Assembly: GCF_900114285.1 (NCBI RefSeq) | Contig: NZ_FOSN01000001.1 | Coordinates: 248,001-312,000, forward strand | Reading direction: 5' to 3' | From: Methylocapsa palsarum | Lineage (GTDB): Bacteria; Pseudomonadota; Alphaproteobacteria; Rhizobiales; Beijerinckiaceae | Length of the DNA stretch: 64,000 nt | Shown here: positions 19,189 to 30,560 of the stretch, one piece after another | Layout: each line of letters opens with the position of its first letter | Position numbering within the stretch: the stretch's first letter is position 1 | Notes under the pieces: model-generated | Seen by the model: only the letters and a program-made list of their open reading frames with translations | Databases searched by the model: none | What the model was told of the DNA's origin: nothing | Made by a program: the position numbers and the translations under genes

Positions 19189-20573
19189 GCAGTCTTCCTG
19201 CGGGAGCAAGCGAGATCGCCGCCGGCGTTCGCGCCGGGCGCTTCAGCGCCGAACAAGCCGTCGCGGCGGCGCAGGCCGCCATCGCGGCGCGCGATCCGGC
19301 GCTTAACTGTTTCACAATTCTCTACGGCGAGGCGGCGCTGAACGAGGCCCGCGCGGTTGATGCGCGCATCAAGGCCGGCGATCCGCCGGGTCCGCTGGCG
19401 GGCGTGCCTTTCGGCGTCAAGGAATTGTACGACATCGCCGGTCGCGTCACTCTCGCGGGCTCGAAGATCAATCGCGATAATCCTCCAGCGCAGGCGGACG
19501 CCACGCTCGTCGCGCGGATGCGGCGCGCCGGAGCCGTCCCGGTCGGCGCGCAAAACATGGATGAATACGCCTACGGTTTCTCGACCGAGAACGCCCATTA
19601 CGGCGCGACCCGCAATCCGCACGATCCTGCGCGGATCGCGGGCGGCTCCTCGGGCGGTTCTGCGGCCTCGGTCGCCGCCGGCATGGTCCCGGTCAGTCTT
19701 GGCTCCGACACCAACGGGTCGATCCGCGTGCCCGCCTCGCTCTGCGGCGTTTTCGGACTGAAGCCGACGTTCGGCCGGCTTCCCCGCACCGGGACGTATC
19801 CGTTCATCAGCGATCTCGATCATCTTGGCGCGTTCGCCCGCAGCGTGGCGGATCTGGCGCTTGTCTACGATGTCCTGCAAGGCCCCGATTCCGCCGATCC
19901 CGTATGCTCCGGGCGGCCGATCGAGCCTGTAACGCCTGCGCTGGAGGGTGGCGGAACGATCCGGGCGGCCGTGCTCGAAGACTGGTTCCAGGAGGGCGCC
20001 GGACCGGAGGCGCTGTCGGCGCTGGCTGAGGCGGCCAAGGCGCTCGGCGCCGCGTCGACAGTCAGTCTGCCGGGGGCGGCCAACGCCCGCGCCGCCGCAT
20101 TTTGCCTGACGGCCGCCGAGGGCGCGGCCCTCCACCTCGCCGACCTGCGGGCGCGGCCCGGCGATTTCGATCCCGCCAATCGCGACCGCCTCCTCGCTGG
20201 CGCGCTGCTGCCGGCGGCGGTGGTGATCGAGGCGCAGCGCCTGCGCCGCTGGTTCCAGCAGCGGGCCGCCGAGCTGTTCGCGCGCTATGATCTCCTGCTG
20301 GCTCCGGCCGCGCCTTGCGTCGCTCCCTTCATCGGTCAGCCGACGGCGCTCATTGGAGGCCGTGAGGTTCTGGTGCGGCCCAACCTCGGCCTCTACACGC
20401 AACCAATAAGCTTTATCGGCCTGCCCGTGGTGGCGGCGCCGGTACATCTTCCCGGCCGTCTGCCGGTCGCCGTGCAGCTCATCGCCGCGCCCTGGCGGGA
20501 GGACATCGCGTTTCGCGCCGCAGCGGCTCTGGAGCGGGCGGGCGTCGCCATCGCGAAAGTCGCCGCGAGCTAA
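19185..20573 (+). CDS. AtzE-family amidohydrolase (amidase signature)
   Basis: A 462-residue amidase-signature enzyme. The catalytic Lys is in [12 protein letters not shown] and the Ser-cisSer-Lys core is completed by [16 protein letters not shown] and [34 protein letters not shown] and [16 protein letters not shown] are characteristic of AtzE, which hydrolyses 1-carboxybiuret, rather than of GatA. It starts with GTG overlapping atzG. No cyanuric acid hydrolase (AtzD) or allophanate hydrolase (AtzF) gene is in the window, so it may act on another amide released in urea or guanidine metabolism. Confidence 0.88.
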   Translation: MSSLPAGASEIAAGVRAGRFSAEQAVAAAQAAIAARDPALNCFTILYGEAALNEARAVDARIKAGDPPGPLAGVPFGVKELYDIAGRVTLAGSKINRDNPPAQADATLVARMRRAGAVPVGAQNMDEYAYGFSTENAHYGATRNPHDPARIAGGSSGGSAASVAAGMVPVSLGSDTNGSIRVPASLCGVFGLKPTFGRLPRTGTYPFISDLDHLGAFARSVADLALVYDVLQGPDSADPVCSGRPIEPVTPALEGGGTIRAAVLEDWFQEGAGPEALSALAEAAKALGAASTVSLPGAANARAAAFCLTAAEGAALHLADLRARPGDFDPANRDRLLAGALLPAAVVIEAQRLRRWFQQRAAELFARYDLLLAPAAPCVAPFIGQPTALIGGREVLVRPNLGLYTQPISFIGLPVVAAPVHLPGRLPVAVQLIAAPWREDIAFRAAAALERAGVAIAKVAAS

Positions 20574-20896
20574 CCAATCGCGCCATTGTTGAACGGACAG
20601 TTCTCGACCGAGCCGATCGTGCTGTCTGCGAAATACGTCAAGGTCGTGTCGACCCATGGACCGCTGACGGTGCCGAACGGGGACCATGTCCAGTACGACC
20701 ACGCAAAGAGCGCACCGCCGCAGCAGCCCTCGTAGCTGCGGCGGAAGGGGGACCAGCTGAACTTTTCCCGCCATGGCCGGAAATCGTAGCGATAGCGAAT
20801 CACATTGATCGTCTTCTTACACGGATAGGGAAATATCCACTTCCAGCACACTCCCCAGTGAGTCACCGTGATCGTCTCCCGCTGTCCACAAGCCAT
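20570..20896 (-). CDS. Trp/Cys-rich small protein of unknown family
   Basis: I recognise no family. From ATG 20896 (MACGQRETITV) the product is 108 residues with nine tryptophans, many Tyr and Phe, and six cysteines, including clusters such as WGVCWKWIF, EGCCGGALFAW and WSYWTWSPFG. No signal peptide or clear membrane helix is seen. The start is supported by GGGGAAA 8 bp upstream; a GTG at 20932 would add 12 residues. The stop overlaps the end of atzE tail to tail by 4 bp. Codon positions look like a real gene (G/C at third positions), and an accidental antisense frame would not usually be so aromatic. Confidence 0.6.
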   Translation of the reverse strand: MACGQRETITVTHWGVCWKWIFPYPCKKTINVIRYRYDFRPWREKFSWSPFRRSYEGCCGGALFAWSYWTWSPFGTVSGPWVDTTLTYFADSTIGSVENCPFNNGAIG

Positions 20897-21155
20897 GGCA
20901 ATGTTTCCCCATTCAAATGGATCGTCGCCCACAAGACCCCACGTCTGAACACCGGGTCGCCTTCTCAGTTCCCGATCAGATCATTTTTGTTTGCGGCGTT
21001 GCGCCCTGTGAGGACGAGCCGCCCCCGGCAGGCGTGTGGAACCTTTCCAGCTCCAACCGCTTCCCCGGGTCTCTAGCCTTTGGTCTTGGGCCGTCATACT
21101 ACGCCCCTAAATCTTCGCCCTTAGGTCTTGGCCCTGTTGTAAGAGGAGCCGCGCG

Positions 21156-22532
21156 ATGGACGCCCTGTTCAGAAGCTTTTTTCCTCTCGCGCTGACGCTG
21201 GCGCTCTCCGCTTGCGGCGACACCGCGACGTTGCCGGATCAGTCGTCGTTCGGCGCAAATCCCACTCTGCCGGAGCCGGTTCACGACGTGATTCCGACCA
21301 TCAATATCGCCGCAGCGAAAGGCTGGCCCGCGGGAGCGACCCCGGCGCCCGCCCCCGGACTTGGCGTCAACGCCTTCGCGAGCGGCCTCGATCATCCCCG
21401 CTGGCTTTATGTCCTCCCCAACGGCGACGTGCTCGTCGCCGAGACCAACGGGCCGACGCGTCCAGAGGATCGCAAGGGGATTACGGGGTGGATCTCAAAG
21501 ATGGCGCAGCAAAGGGCGGGCGCGGCGGTTCCCAGCGCCAATCGAATTACGCTTCTGCGCGACGCGCAGGGCCGCGGCGTCGCGGATATGAGGGAAATTT
21601 TCCTGCAAGGGCTGAATTCGCCGTTCGGCATGGCGCTCGTGGGCGATAGTTTCTATGTCGCCGATACAGACGCGATCCTGCGATTTCCCTACAAGGACGG
21701 CGACACGAAAATCACCGCGAAAGGCGAGAAGATCGCCGATCTGCCTGCGGGGCCGATCAATCATCATTGGACCAAGAACCTGATTGCGAGCCCCGACGGT
21801 TCGCGGCTCTACGTCACGGTCGGATCGAACAGCAACGCGGCCGAGAACGGCCTCGACAAGGAAGTCCATCGCGCGGCGATCCTCGAAATCGATCTGGCCG
21901 CCCGTCAGTCGCGGGTGTTCGCGTCCGGGTTGCGCAATCCAAATGGCATGATGTGGGAGCCCGACACGGGCGCGCTCTGGACGGTTGTCAATGAGCGCGA
22001 CGAGCTTGGCGGCGATCTCGTCCCGGATTATCTGACCTCGGTCAGGGAAAACGGGTTCTACGGGTGGCCGTTCAGCTATTACGGGCAACATGTGGACGAG
22101 CGGGTGAAGCCGCAACGGCCCGATCTCGTCGCGACGGCGATCCCGCCCGATTATGCAATCGGCAACCATACCGCGTCGCTCGGGCTTGCGTTTTCCTCCA
22201 CCAATTCCCTGCCTGCGGAGTTCCGGCATGGCGCGTTCATCGGCCAGCATGGATCCTGGAATCGCTCTCCCTTCAGTGGCTACAAAGTCATTTTCATCCC
22301 CTTCGCGGAGGGACGTCCTTCCGGTCCCCCGAGGGATGTGCTCAGCGGATTTATCAATCCAGCGGAAGACGTCGCTTATGGGCGCCCGGTCGGAGTGGCC
22401 TTCGACAAGTCCGGAGCTTTGCTGGTCGCCGACGATGTCGGCAATTGCGTCTGGCGGGTGAATGCCGAAGCGCCGCAGGGACGATCCGCGTCTAAAGGCC
22501 CGTTGTCGGAGCCAGCTGTCCATATTCGCTGA
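21156..22532 (+). CDS. PQQ-dependent sugar (sorbosone/glucose) dehydrogenase-like lipoprotein
   Basis: A 458-residue exported protein with a lipoprotein signal ([12 protein letters not shown], Cys about residue 20). The remainder is a six-bladed beta-propeller of the glucose/sorbosone dehydrogenase family: [66 protein letters not shown] and [18 protein letters not shown]. Family members oxidise sugars in the periplasm with PQQ, although many homologues of this subgroup have no shown activity. It begins 220 bp after the divergent small gene; that spacer shows no feature I can name. No PQQ biosynthesis genes are nearby. Confidence 0.87.
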   Translation: MDALFRSFFPLALTLALSACGDTATLPDQSSFGANPTLPEPVHDVIPTINIAAAKGWPAGATPAPAPGLGVNAFASGLDHPRWLYVLPNGDVLVAETNGPTRPEDRKGITGWISKMAQQRAGAAVPSANRITLLRDAQGRGVADMREIFLQGLNSPFGMALVGDSFYVADTDAILRFPYKDGDTKITAKGEKIADLPAGPINHHWTKNLIASPDGSRLYVTVGSNSNAAENGLDKEVHRAAILEIDLAARQSRVFASGLRNPNGMMWEPDTGALWTVVNERDELGGDLVPDYLTSVRENGFYGWPFSYYGQHVDERVKPQRPDLVATAIPPDYAIGNHTASLGLAFSSTNSLPAEFRHGAFIGQHGSWNRSPFSGYKVIFIPFAEGRPSGPPRDVLSGFINPAEDVAYGRPVGVAFDKSGALLVADDVGNCVWRVNAEAPQGRSASKGPLSEPAVHIR

Positions 22533-22610
22533 CGGCCCCAATGACCGGCCAATGATCGTCCCTGGATCAGCCAAGGACATCGGGCGGCGGCCGCGAGCGG
22601 AACTCACCCT

Positions 22611-25600
22611 TCAGTTCCGCTTCGCGGCCTCGTCCAGAATGACGTTCACGCCTTCGATGGCGATGTCGATCCAATCGGACCGGTGAGCAATCCCGTCGTC
22701 GATCTCATGAAACGCCTTCGCGAGCAGATACAGGAACAGCAGCCGCCTGCGGCTGATTTGATCCTCGATCCAGATCGGACTGCCGCGAGCCGTCTCCATG
22801 TAGGAATGAACAAAAATCTGGGAGAGCTCCACCAACTGCTGGCTCAGTCTCGTCGCGGCCGTATGAGGATCGGGCACGAGCCGCGCGACGTCGCGTTTCG
22901 CCGCGGCCGCTACATAGGCGAACGACCGCAACATGCTCGCCACATCGCGCAGGGGCGAAGTTTTGGCCCGCCTTTGCTCGAATGAAGCGGAAGGTGAGCC
23001 TCCAAAGCCGATGATCACGACGTCGTCCTTGACGACAAGCGTCCGGCCAAGATGATAATCGCCGTGAATGCGAATTTTGATCGCGCCCTCCGGCGCTTTC
23101 GTCAGATCCTCGATCAGATCGAGGCACTCCTGCCGTCTGTTGAGCAATCGCCCGGCCGCCGTCTTTGTTTCGTCGTTCGCAGCGTCGTCGAACCGCTGCA
23201 GCCGGGCGAAAACGCGGCCGGCGAGGTCCCGCACCTCCTCGACTTCCTGCTGCACGTCGGCGAGACCGAGAGGTTCGCTCTTGAAGGCGAAATCCTCGGT
23301 CGGCGTCGCCAGCGCCTTGTGCATTTCCGCGGTCCGAACGCCGAGTCGTCTCATATGCGGAACAAAAGCCGAAAAATCGTCGGCTCTGTCTGCGTCGTCT
23401 CCCTCCGGCGCGAGCGCCAGGGCCTGAAGGATGCGCTTCAAGGCTTCGAGCGTCCGCGTCCAGGAATCTCCCTGGCACCGGACGAAACTCTGCGCGATCG
23501 CGAGCGTCGCGCGACTTCCATCCGCTGAGCAGTAATCGACTACGCCGAGCAGCGGAGGCGTGTTGGCGAAATGCGCGATCTCGGTCAGGAACCGGCCAAT
23601 CTCGACTTCCGGATGGACGCCGCTGTGGAGACGCCGGTAGATTTTAAGAACCATCCGATTGGCGAGAATCAACGTGGTGTTGCCGGTTTCGACGCTCGCG
23701 TGGCGGACGTCCTCGGCTTCGATCGCGGGCTCGAGCGCCAGCCGGGGATCCGGCGAGAACACAATTTTTCCGCCCTGTCCGGTGTCGAGCTCGCCGCCTC
23801 GCCGCAACGCCTCGATCAGGCTGAGGCTGAATTGCGGGCTGGACTCCGCGTCGTTGAGGAGGCCGATGCGCGCGGCGCGGCGCAGCATCGCGACGGTCGA
23901 GGAGCGGACAGGCTGATCCTCGCGCTCCGGTTCGGCGGTCAGCGGCGTGAAATAGGTCTGCACCTCGCCGCTGGCGAGATTGACGTCGAGCATTGGAAGG
24001 ATGAAGCGCCCCTGGCCGCCGTCGCGAAGCACGGCGAAATCCTTGACGAAGACGCTGTGGATCGGGGTTCCGTGCGGCTGAAACCAGCGCTGCGACGTCA
24101 GGAAGCGCGGCGCGACGGTGCGCTCGAAGGCGATGAGCTCCCGCCCGGACAAAACGGTTTCGAGTTTGCCCGTGACGACCAGAGTGAACAATTCGGGAGC
24201 CTGGTCGGGGCGCAACGCGTCGTCCTCTGCGGGCACGGTTTCAAGCCTGAACCAGAAAAAACCGTAGGCCGGAAGCGTCAGCACATAGGGCTCCACGGCG
24301 ATCGGCGGAAACAGGCTTCCGGCCGTGAGTTCGACCGGCGTCGCCCCCGCGAATTCGGCAAGATCAAGCTCCACCGGCTGAGGCGCGCGCGAAATGTTGA
24401 CGACGCAGAGAATGCGCTCGGCGTCAAATTCGCGCAGATAGGCGAGCACTTTCCGGTTCAACGGATAAAGGAAACGCAGACCGCCCCGGCCGAAAGCCAG
24501 ATGGGACCGGCGGACGGCGATCATGCGGCGCATCCAGGTCAGCAGGCTCGATGGGCTCGCCAGTTGCGCCTCGACATTGACTGCGGCGAATCCGTAGACG
24601 GGATCTTGGATCGGCGCCTGAAAGAGCCGTGCGGGATCGGCGCGGCTGAAACCGCCGTTGCGGTCGACCGACCATTGCATCGGGGTTCGGACCCCGTCGC
24701 GATCGCTGAGGTAGATATTGTCGCCCATGCCGATCTCGTCGCCGTAATAGAGGACCGGAGCGCCGGGCATCGAAAACAGGAGGGACGTCAGAAGCTCGAT
24801 CTTGCGCCGGTCGTTTTCGAGCAGCGGAGCAAGACGGCGGCGAATGCCCAGATTGATGCGCGCCCGCCGGTCGGCGGCGTAAAACGACCAGAGATAGTCG
24901 CGCTCCTTGTCGGTCACCATGGCGAGAGTCATCTCGTCGTGGTTGCGCAGGAAAATCGCCCATTGCGCCGTCTCGGGAATTTCCGGCGTCTGGCGCATGA
25001 TGTCGGTGATCGGATGACGGTCTTCCTGCGCCAGCGCCATGTAGATGCGCGGCATGAGCGGGAAATGAAACGCCATGTGGCATTCGTCGCCCTGTCCGAA
25101 ATAGCGCGCGGCTTCCTCCGGCCACACGTTGGCCTCGGCGAGCAGCATCCGGTCGGGGTAGCTCGAGTCGACCGTCGCCCTGATCTTGCGGATGATCGCG
25201 TGGGTTTCGGGAAGATTTTCGCAAGCGGTTCCCTCCCGCTCGATGAGATAGGGAATGGCGTCGAGCCGCAAACCGTCGACGCCCATGTCGAGCCAGAACC
25301 GCATGACGTCGAGCACGGCTTCAAGCACGCGCGGATTGTCGAAGTTCAGGTCGGGCTGATGGCTGTAGAAGCGGTGCCAGTAGAAGGCCTTGGCGACGTC
25401 GTCAAAGGTCCAGTTCGATTTCTCGGTGTCGAGAAAAATGATCGGGGCGTCCGGATAGCCGCTGTTAGCGTCCGCCCAGACGTAGAAATTTCGCGCCGCC
25501 GAGCCGGGCTTCGCCGCTCTGGCGTGCTGAAACCAGGGGTGCTGGTCCGACGTGTGGTTGATGACCAGTTCAGTGATGACGCGCAGCCCGCGCAGATGAG

Positions 25601-25874
25601 CTTCGCGCACGAAGAGCCTGAAATCGCGCAGGCTGCCGTAAGACGGGTTGATCCCGCGATAATTGGAGATGTCGTAGCCGTCGTCCCGCAAGGGGGACGG
25701 ATAGAACGGCATGACCCAGATGGCGGTGGCGCCAAGATCCTTCACATAGTCGAGCTTTTGCGTCAGCCCGGCGAAGTCGCCGATTCCGTCATTGTTCGAG
25801 TCGAAAAAGGATTTGACGTGCAATTGATAAATGATCGCGTCGCGGTACCAGTGAACGTCGTTCCGGTCGATCAT
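22611..25874 (-). CDS. treS: Trehalose synthase / maltokinase fusion (TreS-Pep2)
   Basis: A 1087-residue two-domain protein. The N-terminal 550 residues are a GH13 trehalose synthase that interconverts maltose and trehalose: [32 protein letters not shown] (nucleophile Asp), [11 protein letters not shown] (acid Glu) and [12 protein letters not shown]. The C-terminal half is a maltokinase with [13 protein letters not shown] and [11 protein letters not shown] replacing the kinase-like D-x-E/GF region, which phosphorylates maltose. This fusion feeds the GlgE glucan pathway in many bacteria; glgE and glgB are not in the window. Full length is normal. It stands on the same strand as otsA, with a repeat element between. 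Confidence 0.95.
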   Translation of the reverse strand: MIDRNDVHWYRDAIIYQLHVKSFFDSNNDGIGDFAGLTQKLDYVKDLGATAIWVMPFYPSPLRDDGYDISNYRGINPSYGSLRDFRLFVREAHLRGLRVITELVINHTSDQHPWFQHARAAKPGSAARNFYVWADANSGYPDAPIIFLDTEKSNWTFDDVAKAFYWHRFYSHQPDLNFDNPRVLEAVLDVMRFWLDMGVDGLRLDAIPYLIEREGTACENLPETHAIIRKIRATVDSSYPDRMLLAEANVWPEEAARYFGQGDECHMAFHFPLMPRIYMALAQEDRHPITDIMRQTPEIPETAQWAIFLRNHDEMTLAMVTDKERDYLWSFYAADRRARINLGIRRRLAPLLENDRRKIELLTSLLFSMPGAPVLYYGDEIGMGDNIYLSDRDGVRTPMQWSVDRNGGFSRADPARLFQAPIQDPVYGFAAVNVEAQLASPSSLLTWMRRMIAVRRSHLAFGRGGLRFLYPLNRKVLAYLREFDAERILCVVNISRAPQPVELDLAEFAGATPVELTAGSLFPPIAVEPYVLTLPAYGFFWFRLETVPAEDDALRPDQAPELFTLVVTGKLETVLSGRELIAFERTVAPRFLTSQRWFQPHGTPIHSVFVKDFAVLRDGGQGRFILPMLDVNLASGEVQTYFTPLTAEPEREDQPVRSSTVAMLRRAARIGLLNDAESSPQFSLSLIEALRRGGELDTGQGGKIVFSPDPRLALEPAIEAEDVRHASVETGNTTLILANRMVLKIYRRLHSGVHPEVEIGRFLTEIAHFANTPPLLGVVDYCSADGSRATLAIAQSFVRCQGDSWTRTLEALKRILQALALAPEGDDADRADDFSAFVPHMRRLGVRTAEMHKALATPTEDFAFKSEPLGLADVQQEVEEVRDLAGRVFARLQRFDDAANDETKTAAGRLLNRRQECLDLIEDLTKAPEGAIKIRIHGDYHLGRTLVVKDDVVIIGFGGSPSASFEQRRAKTSPLRDVASMLRSFAYVAAAAKRDVARLVPDPHTAATRLSQQLVELSQIFVHSYMETARGSPIWIEDQISRRRLLFLYLLAKAFHEIDDGIAHRSDWIDIAIEGVNVILDEAAKRN

Positions 25875-25940
25875 TCAGTCCACCCTTACGAAAGAGCCCG
25901 ATGGAGGGGCTGGAGCGCTTTTTTATCGAATGAATTCATT

Positions 25941-26054
25941 AGAGCATATTCCGATCGGAGTGAATCCATCCAATCGAGAAGACTATGCTCAAGCTTTTGA
26001 CTCTGGAGCGATTTCTGATCGATCGCATGATTTCATGCGATCGGAAAGCGTTCG
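25941..26054 (+). repeat. Composite palindromic intergenic repeat, copy B (most complete)
   Basis: Module 1 reads AGAGCATATTCCGATCGGA, then TGAATCCATCC, then a mirror ending ACTATGCTC. Module 2 is TTGACTCTGGAGCGATTTC followed by the 9-bp hairpin GATCGCATG/CATGCGATC and GGAAAGCG. It lies in the 381-bp spacer between treS and otsA. Downstream of it (26085-26140) AAAGATCGgC/T-type direct repeats occur (GAAAGATCGGCGTGGAAGATCGGC). The rest of the spacer shows nothing else. Confidence 0.8.
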
Positions 26055-26255
26055 AGATCGATAAGAATTCTCTGCGGATTCAAAGATTGAAAGATCGGCG
26101 TGGAAGATCGGCTTGAAAGAAAGATCGTCTTGCGCCGGGATGAGAGGCGCGTGGCGAAACGGCCTCCGGTTTCGCCGGCCCCCTCGAATTCGCCGCCGAG
26201 GGGATCGTCAGACGCCCGGCGAGGCCGGCGTATCTAAATGCGGTTCTGTCCTGGA

Positions 26256-27812
26256 TCAGTGACCGACGCTTTTCCACACCGGCGTCTCGCCACGCCAGCG
26301 CTCCGGTTCGCCGATGTCGCCGGCGGCTAGAGGCGGAGGCGCGTGCTGCGCAGAGTCCGCCAGTTCCGCATCGCCGCCCAGCGCCTGAAGGAAGCGCGCG
26401 GTCCAATTGTCGATGCTGTTCGCTCGCAGCACGTCCATCATCGCGCCCCAGCGCTCCTTGCGCTCCGCGAGCGGCATGGACGAAGCGCGCGCGATCGCCG
26501 CGCCGGTCGCCTCGATATCGTAGGGATTGACGATAAGCGCGCTGTGCAATTCCTGCGCGGCTCCGGCGAACTGGGAGAGGACGAGAACGCCCGGATCGTC
26601 CGGCGTCTGCGCCGCGACATATTCCTTGGCGACGAGATTCATGCCATCCCGCAACGGCGTCACAAGGCCAACGCGGGCGATCCGGTAAAGGCCCGCAAGG
26701 GCGGATTGGCTCATCACCTTGTTGATGTAGCGAAGCGGGGTCCAGTCGACGTCGCCCAGTTTTCCGTTGACGATGCCGACCTGTTCGGCGACCTCGCGCT
26801 GGATCTTGGCGTATTCGGGCACCTCGGATCGGGATTTGGGAGTGACCTGGAGCATCGTCACCCGCGATTTCGCCGCGAGGGGAGATTGCTCGAGAAAGCT
26901 GGCGAAGGCCTCGATTCGCTGGCGGATGCCCTTCGAATAATCCAGCCGATCGACGCCGATGATCAAAGGCCGCCCTTCGAGGCTCGCGCGCATGCGTTTC
27001 ACCAGGACATTCTTTTCGGCGACCCGGGCCTCTTCGGCGAAGGCTTCGGCGTCGATGCTGATCGGAAAGGCGTCAACCTGAAAACGGCGCCCATAGGCTT
27101 CGCGCCAGACGTCGCCGCCGGCGCGTCCGGCCTTGGCCTGCACGAGGCAATTACGAAAATTCTCGGCGTCGCCCTCGGTCTGGAAGCCGACGACGTCATA
27201 GGCCGACATCGCGCGGAGAATCCGGTCATAGGCGGGAAGCGCGCGGGCGACGTCCGGCGAGGGCCATGGGATGTGCAGGAAGAAGCCGATCCTGTTCGCG
27301 CAGCCGAGCTGACGCAGGAAGGCCGCCATCGGAATGAAATGATAGTCATGCACCCAGATGACGTCGTTCGGGCGAATCATCCTGGCGAGGCGCCGCGCGA
27401 AAAATTCGTTGACCCGGAAGTAACCCGCCGAATCCGGCGCCGACGGTTTCGCGAGATCGAGCCGGTAATGACAGATCGGCCAAAGCGCCCGGTTGGCGAA
27501 CCCGTGATAATATTCATCGAGATCGCGGCGCGACAGGTCGGAGAGGGCGTAGGTGACCGAGCCGTGCGTTCTTTCCTGGACGGGCGCGTTGCTGTCCTGG
27601 CTCACTTTGCCGGACCAGCCGAACCAGATCCCGCCGCGCGCCTTGAGGGCGGCCTGCAGGGCGACGGCTAGTCCTCCTGCGCCAGATCCTGCTGCGCCAG
27701 ACGCTCCGGACGCAGACGGAGCGGCGACGCGGTTCGAGACGACGACCAAGCGTCCGTCTGAAACGGACCGGGAGGCTCCCGCGGGTTTATAAAGAAGTTC
27801 CAGATGAACCAT
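26256..27812 (-). CDS. otsA: Alpha,alpha-trehalose-phosphate synthase (UDP/ADP-forming)
   Basis: A 518-residue GT20 enzyme making trehalose-6-phosphate from a nucleotide-glucose and glucose-6-phosphate. The N-terminal loop [10 protein letters not shown] and the motifs [47 protein letters not shown] and [18 protein letters not shown] are all present. There is no phosphatase domain, and no otsB next to it, although otsA and otsB are usually paired. A Ser/Ala/Gly-rich loop near residues 33-48 ([15 protein letters not shown]) lies over a short duplication (about 27675-27703). The 260-bp upstream spacer shows no repeat. Confidence 0.95.
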   Translation of the reverse strand: MVHLELLYKPAGASRSVSDGRLVVVSNRVAAPSASGASGAAGSGAGGLAVALQAALKARGGIWFGWSGKVSQDSNAPVQERTHGSVTYALSDLSRRDLDEYYHGFANRALWPICHYRLDLAKPSAPDSAGYFRVNEFFARRLARMIRPNDVIWVHDYHFIPMAAFLRQLGCANRIGFFLHIPWPSPDVARALPAYDRILRAMSAYDVVGFQTEGDAENFRNCLVQAKAGRAGGDVWREAYGRRFQVDAFPISIDAEAFAEEARVAEKNVLVKRMRASLEGRPLIIGVDRLDYSKGIRQRIEAFASFLEQSPLAAKSRVTMLQVTPKSRSEVPEYAKIQREVAEQVGIVNGKLGDVDWTPLRYINKVMSQSALAGLYRIARVGLVTPLRDGMNLVAKEYVAAQTPDDPGVLVLSQFAGAAQELHSALIVNPYDIEATGAAIARASSMPLAERKERWGAMMDVLRANSIDNWTARFLQALGGDAELADSAQHAPPPLAAGDIGEPERWRGETPVWKSVGH

Positions 27813-28072
27813 CGGCCGAGCAAACCTTTCGTTGCCTTTGCAGGCTTTAGCGCAAGACTAACTCTCGAGAGACGAATTCGTTCGAGATCGTGGTTAGACC
27901 GACTGATTTCCCAAGATGGGTTTCGATCAATACTGAGAGACAATGGCAAAGGTGAGGCTGAAACATTTCAGACTTTCCCGCCATGCTCATGCCCACGTTG
28001 TTATATTCATGGCTTTTTCTTGTAATTTGCGCTGCCTGACTTGGCCGGCGACTTAATCCAACTGGATCGCGC

Positions 28073-28717
28073 TCATTTTGTTCCGAACATGCGGTCGCCG
28101 GCGTCGCCGAGCCCGGGGACGATATACCCGTGCTCGTTCAACCGTTCGTCGACAGCGGCTGTCCAGATCGCGACGTCCGGGTTCTCATGGCGGACATTGG
28201 CGAGGCCCTCGGGCGCCGCGAGCAGGCAGACGAAGCGGATCTCTTTGGCTCCGCGCTTCTTCAGGCCCTTGATTGCGGCGTTCGCCGAATTTCCGGTCGC
28301 GAGCATCGGGTCCATGAGGATCACGAGGCGCTCGGCGAGATCTTGCGGCGTCTTGAAATAATATTCGACCGCGGCGAGCGTTTCCGGGTCGCGATAGAGC
28401 CCGATATGGGCGACGCGCGCCGAAGGGACGAGGTCCAGCATGCCGTCGAGAAACCCCGCCCCCGCGCGCAGGATCGGCGCGAAGATCAGCTTCTTTCCCG
28501 CGATCACCGGGGATTGCGTCCTGGCGACAGGGGTCTCGATGTCGATCATCTGAAGCGGCAGGTCGCGGGTGACTTCATAACACAGCAGCATGCCGATTTC
28601 ATTCAGCAGCTGGCGGAAGCTCTTCGTCGACTGGCCGGCCTCGCGCATCAGGGTCAGCTTATGCTGAACCAGGGGATGGCCGACGACATGAACCTGAACC
28701 GTTGCGCTGACGTCCAT
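28073..28717 (-). CDS. upp: Uracil phosphoribosyltransferase
   Basis: A 214-residue pyrimidine salvage enzyme that makes UMP from uracil and PRPP. The family start is ATG 28717 ([21 protein letters not shown]). [31 protein letters not shown] and the PRPP-binding [14 protein letters not shown] are intact, as is the C-terminal [17 protein letters not shown]. It follows deoB with a gap of 10 bp on the same strand, forming a nucleoside salvage operon deoB-upp. Confidence 0.97.
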   Translation of the reverse strand: MDVSATVQVHVVGHPLVQHKLTLMREAGQSTKSFRQLLNEIGMLLCYEVTRDLPLQMIDIETPVARTQSPVIAGKKLIFAPILRAGAGFLDGMLDLVPSARVAHIGLYRDPETLAAVEYYFKTPQDLAERLVILMDPMLATGNSANAAIKGLKKRGAKEIRFVCLLAAPEGLANVRHENPDVAIWTAAVDERLNEHGYIVPGLGDAGDRMFGTK

Positions 28718-28727
28718 GAGAACTCCC

Positions 28728-29963
28728 TTAAAGGTCTTGATTCGGCGCCAGCCATGAGCGGCCTTGCGCGGGCGAGGCCACGCCAAGATGCGCGGCGAGG
28801 CTCGCGCCGATATCGGCGAAACTTTCGCGCCGGCCAATCGGGCCGCCGGGCAATCCGGGGCCAAAGCACAGGATTGGGGCATGCTCGCGCGTATGGTCGG
28901 CGCCGGTCCAGGTCGGATCGTTGCCGTGATCGGCGCTGATGATGGCGATATCGCCCTCGCGCATCGCGGCGAGCAGTTCTGGCAGGCGCGCGTCAAGCGA
29001 TTCAAGGCCGTGAGCATAGCCGGCGATATCGCGTCGATGCCCGAAGTTGGTGTCGAGATCGACGAAATTGGTGAAGATGAAGCCGCCGTCCGGAAGGTCG
29101 CAGAGCGCCTCGAGCGTCGCGTCAAAATGCGCGTGGTCGTTGGCGCGCTTGATCTCTCTCCCGGTAAAGCGATGCGCGAAAATGTCGCCGATCTTCCCGA
29201 TCGAAACGATCTGGCGACCGGCAGAGGCGAGGCGCTCCAGAAGATTGCCCGGCGGCGGCGGAAGCGCCAGATCCTTGCGGCGCGGGGTTCGCGTAAAGCG
29301 CGGCGCCGCGCCGCTGAACGGGCGCGCGATCACCCGCCCGACGGCGAGCGGATCGCACAGGCGCCGGGCGATGCCGCAAAGATCATAAAGACGATCGAGG
29401 CCGAAGGAGTCTTCGTGCGCCGCGATCTGAAACACCGAGTCGGCCGATGTGTAGCAGATCGGCTTGCCGGTCCGCATATGCTCTTCCCCGCAGCGCTCGA
29501 TGATGTCCACGCCGGACGCGTGGCAATCGCCCAGAATGCCGGGAAGGCCGCCCTCGGCGATCAGCGCATGGGTCAGTTCCGGCGGAAACGACGGTCTTGA
29601 GGCCGGAAACACCCGCCACGCCCCGCGCGGCGGCGCCCCCGCCATTTCCCAATGCCCGGAGGGAGTGTCCTTGCCCGCCGCCCGCTCCACGGCATAGCCC
29701 CACAGCGACTCCGCAAAAGGCAGAGGCGGCAGTCCCTCCGGGAAAATACCTGTCGAGGCTTCGGCCGCAAGGCCAAGTCCCAGGGCGCCAAGGTTCGGCA
29801 GCCGCAACGGCCCCCGGCGCAGGCCCTCTCGATCGCCGCGCCCGGCGGAACAGGCCGCGGCGAGATGGCCGAGCGTGTCAGAGCCCGCGTCGCCGTAGAG
29901 CGCCGCATCCTCCGCGCCGCCGCAGCCGACAGAGTCGAGGACAAGAAGAAGCGCGCGCGGCAT
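28728..29963 (-). CDS. deoB: Phosphopentomutase
   Basis: A 411-residue alkaline-phosphatase-superfamily enzyme that interconverts (deoxy)ribose-1-phosphate and -5-phosphate in nucleoside catabolism. Metal-binding and catalytic landmarks are [23 protein letters not shown] with the phospho-accepting Thr, [41 protein letters not shown]. Length is normal. It is the first gene of deoB-upp and is divergent from rpsT; the 272-bp spacer between them contains no feature I recognise. Confidence 0.97.
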   Translation of the reverse strand: MPRALLLVLDSVGCGGAEDAALYGDAGSDTLGHLAAACSAGRGDREGLRRGPLRLPNLGALGLGLAAEASTGIFPEGLPPLPFAESLWGYAVERAAGKDTPSGHWEMAGAPPRGAWRVFPASRPSFPPELTHALIAEGGLPGILGDCHASGVDIIERCGEEHMRTGKPICYTSADSVFQIAAHEDSFGLDRLYDLCGIARRLCDPLAVGRVIARPFSGAAPRFTRTPRRKDLALPPPPGNLLERLASAGRQIVSIGKIGDIFAHRFTGREIKRANDHAHFDATLEALCDLPDGGFIFTNFVDLDTNFGHRRDIAGYAHGLESLDARLPELLAAMREGDIAIISADHGNDPTWTGADHTREHAPILCFGPGLPGGPIGRRESFADIGASLAAHLGVASPAQGRSWLAPNQDL

Positions 29964-30236
29964 TTATCGCCGCCGCATTCGTGCAGGCCGCCGCCTGAGG
30001 CTGATAAGGCTCATTCTCCAATCCTTGGGCTTATTGCCTCGCCTTTGGGGGACGTCGGGTTTTCCAGCCGGCTGGGCGGCGGCTGACGCTGTTTCCATTA
30101 AGGATCGCCGCCGCGGCGAGGTCTTTCGTTCTCCGGCGTTGACGGGCGGGAAGGTTCGTGATTATAAACCGCTCTCTCGGGCCGCCGGTCATCGACTGCG
30201 CGCTCATTCTGGCCCCTGTGTAGGATAGATTACAAT

Positions 30237-30503
30237 ATGGCGAATACTGCTTCGGCGAAGAAAGCCGTCCGTAAGATCGAGCGGCGCACGAGCGTCAACC
30301 GTTCGCGGCGGAGCCAGATGCGCACCTATGTCCGAAAGGTCGAGGAAGCCATCGCTTCGGGCGATCCCGCCGCCGCCGCGGCCGCCTTGCACGCCGCCGA
30401 ACCGCTGATGATGCGGGCCGCCCAGAAGGGCATCATCCATAAAAACACCGCTTCACGGAAAGTGTCTCGTCTAAATCGTCGCGTCGTCGCGCTGGCGAAA
30501 TAA
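30237..30503 (+). CDS. rpsT: 30S ribosomal protein S20
   Basis: An 88-residue basic helical 16S rRNA-binding protein. [26 protein letters not shown] at the start (family motif KxxRQxxKRxxxNrxxrS), the middle [27 protein letters not shown] and the length are canonical. It ends just before an intrinsic terminator and lies upstream of dnaA, the common rhizobial order. Confidence 0.97.
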   Translation: MANTASAKKAVRKIERRTSVNRSRRSQMRTYVRKVEEAIASGDPAAAAAALHAAEPLMMRAAQKGIIHKNTASRKVSRLNRRVVALAK

Positions 30504-30536
30504 AGAGCGACCTAGACCGTTGACAATGCTTTAAAA

Positions 30537-30560
30537 AGCCTGGCGAGAGCCGGGCTTTTT
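30537..30560 (+). terminator. Rho-independent terminator of rpsT
   Basis: AGCCTGGC (30537-30544) pairs with GCCGGGCT (30549-30556) across a GAGA loop, followed by five T residues and then CTTTG. It begins 33 bp after the rpsT stop codon. One G-T wobble is in the stem. Confidence 0.88.

Noticed and set aside
18594-20774. Long minus-strand frame of 726 codons opposite atzG/atzE
   Set aside because: Arg/Gly-rich antisense shadow of strongly recognisable plus-strand genes.
23571-26000. Plus-strand frame of 809 codons opposite treS
   Set aside because: Antisense to an intact 1087-residue enzyme; no recognisable motif, His/Arg-rich shadow composition.
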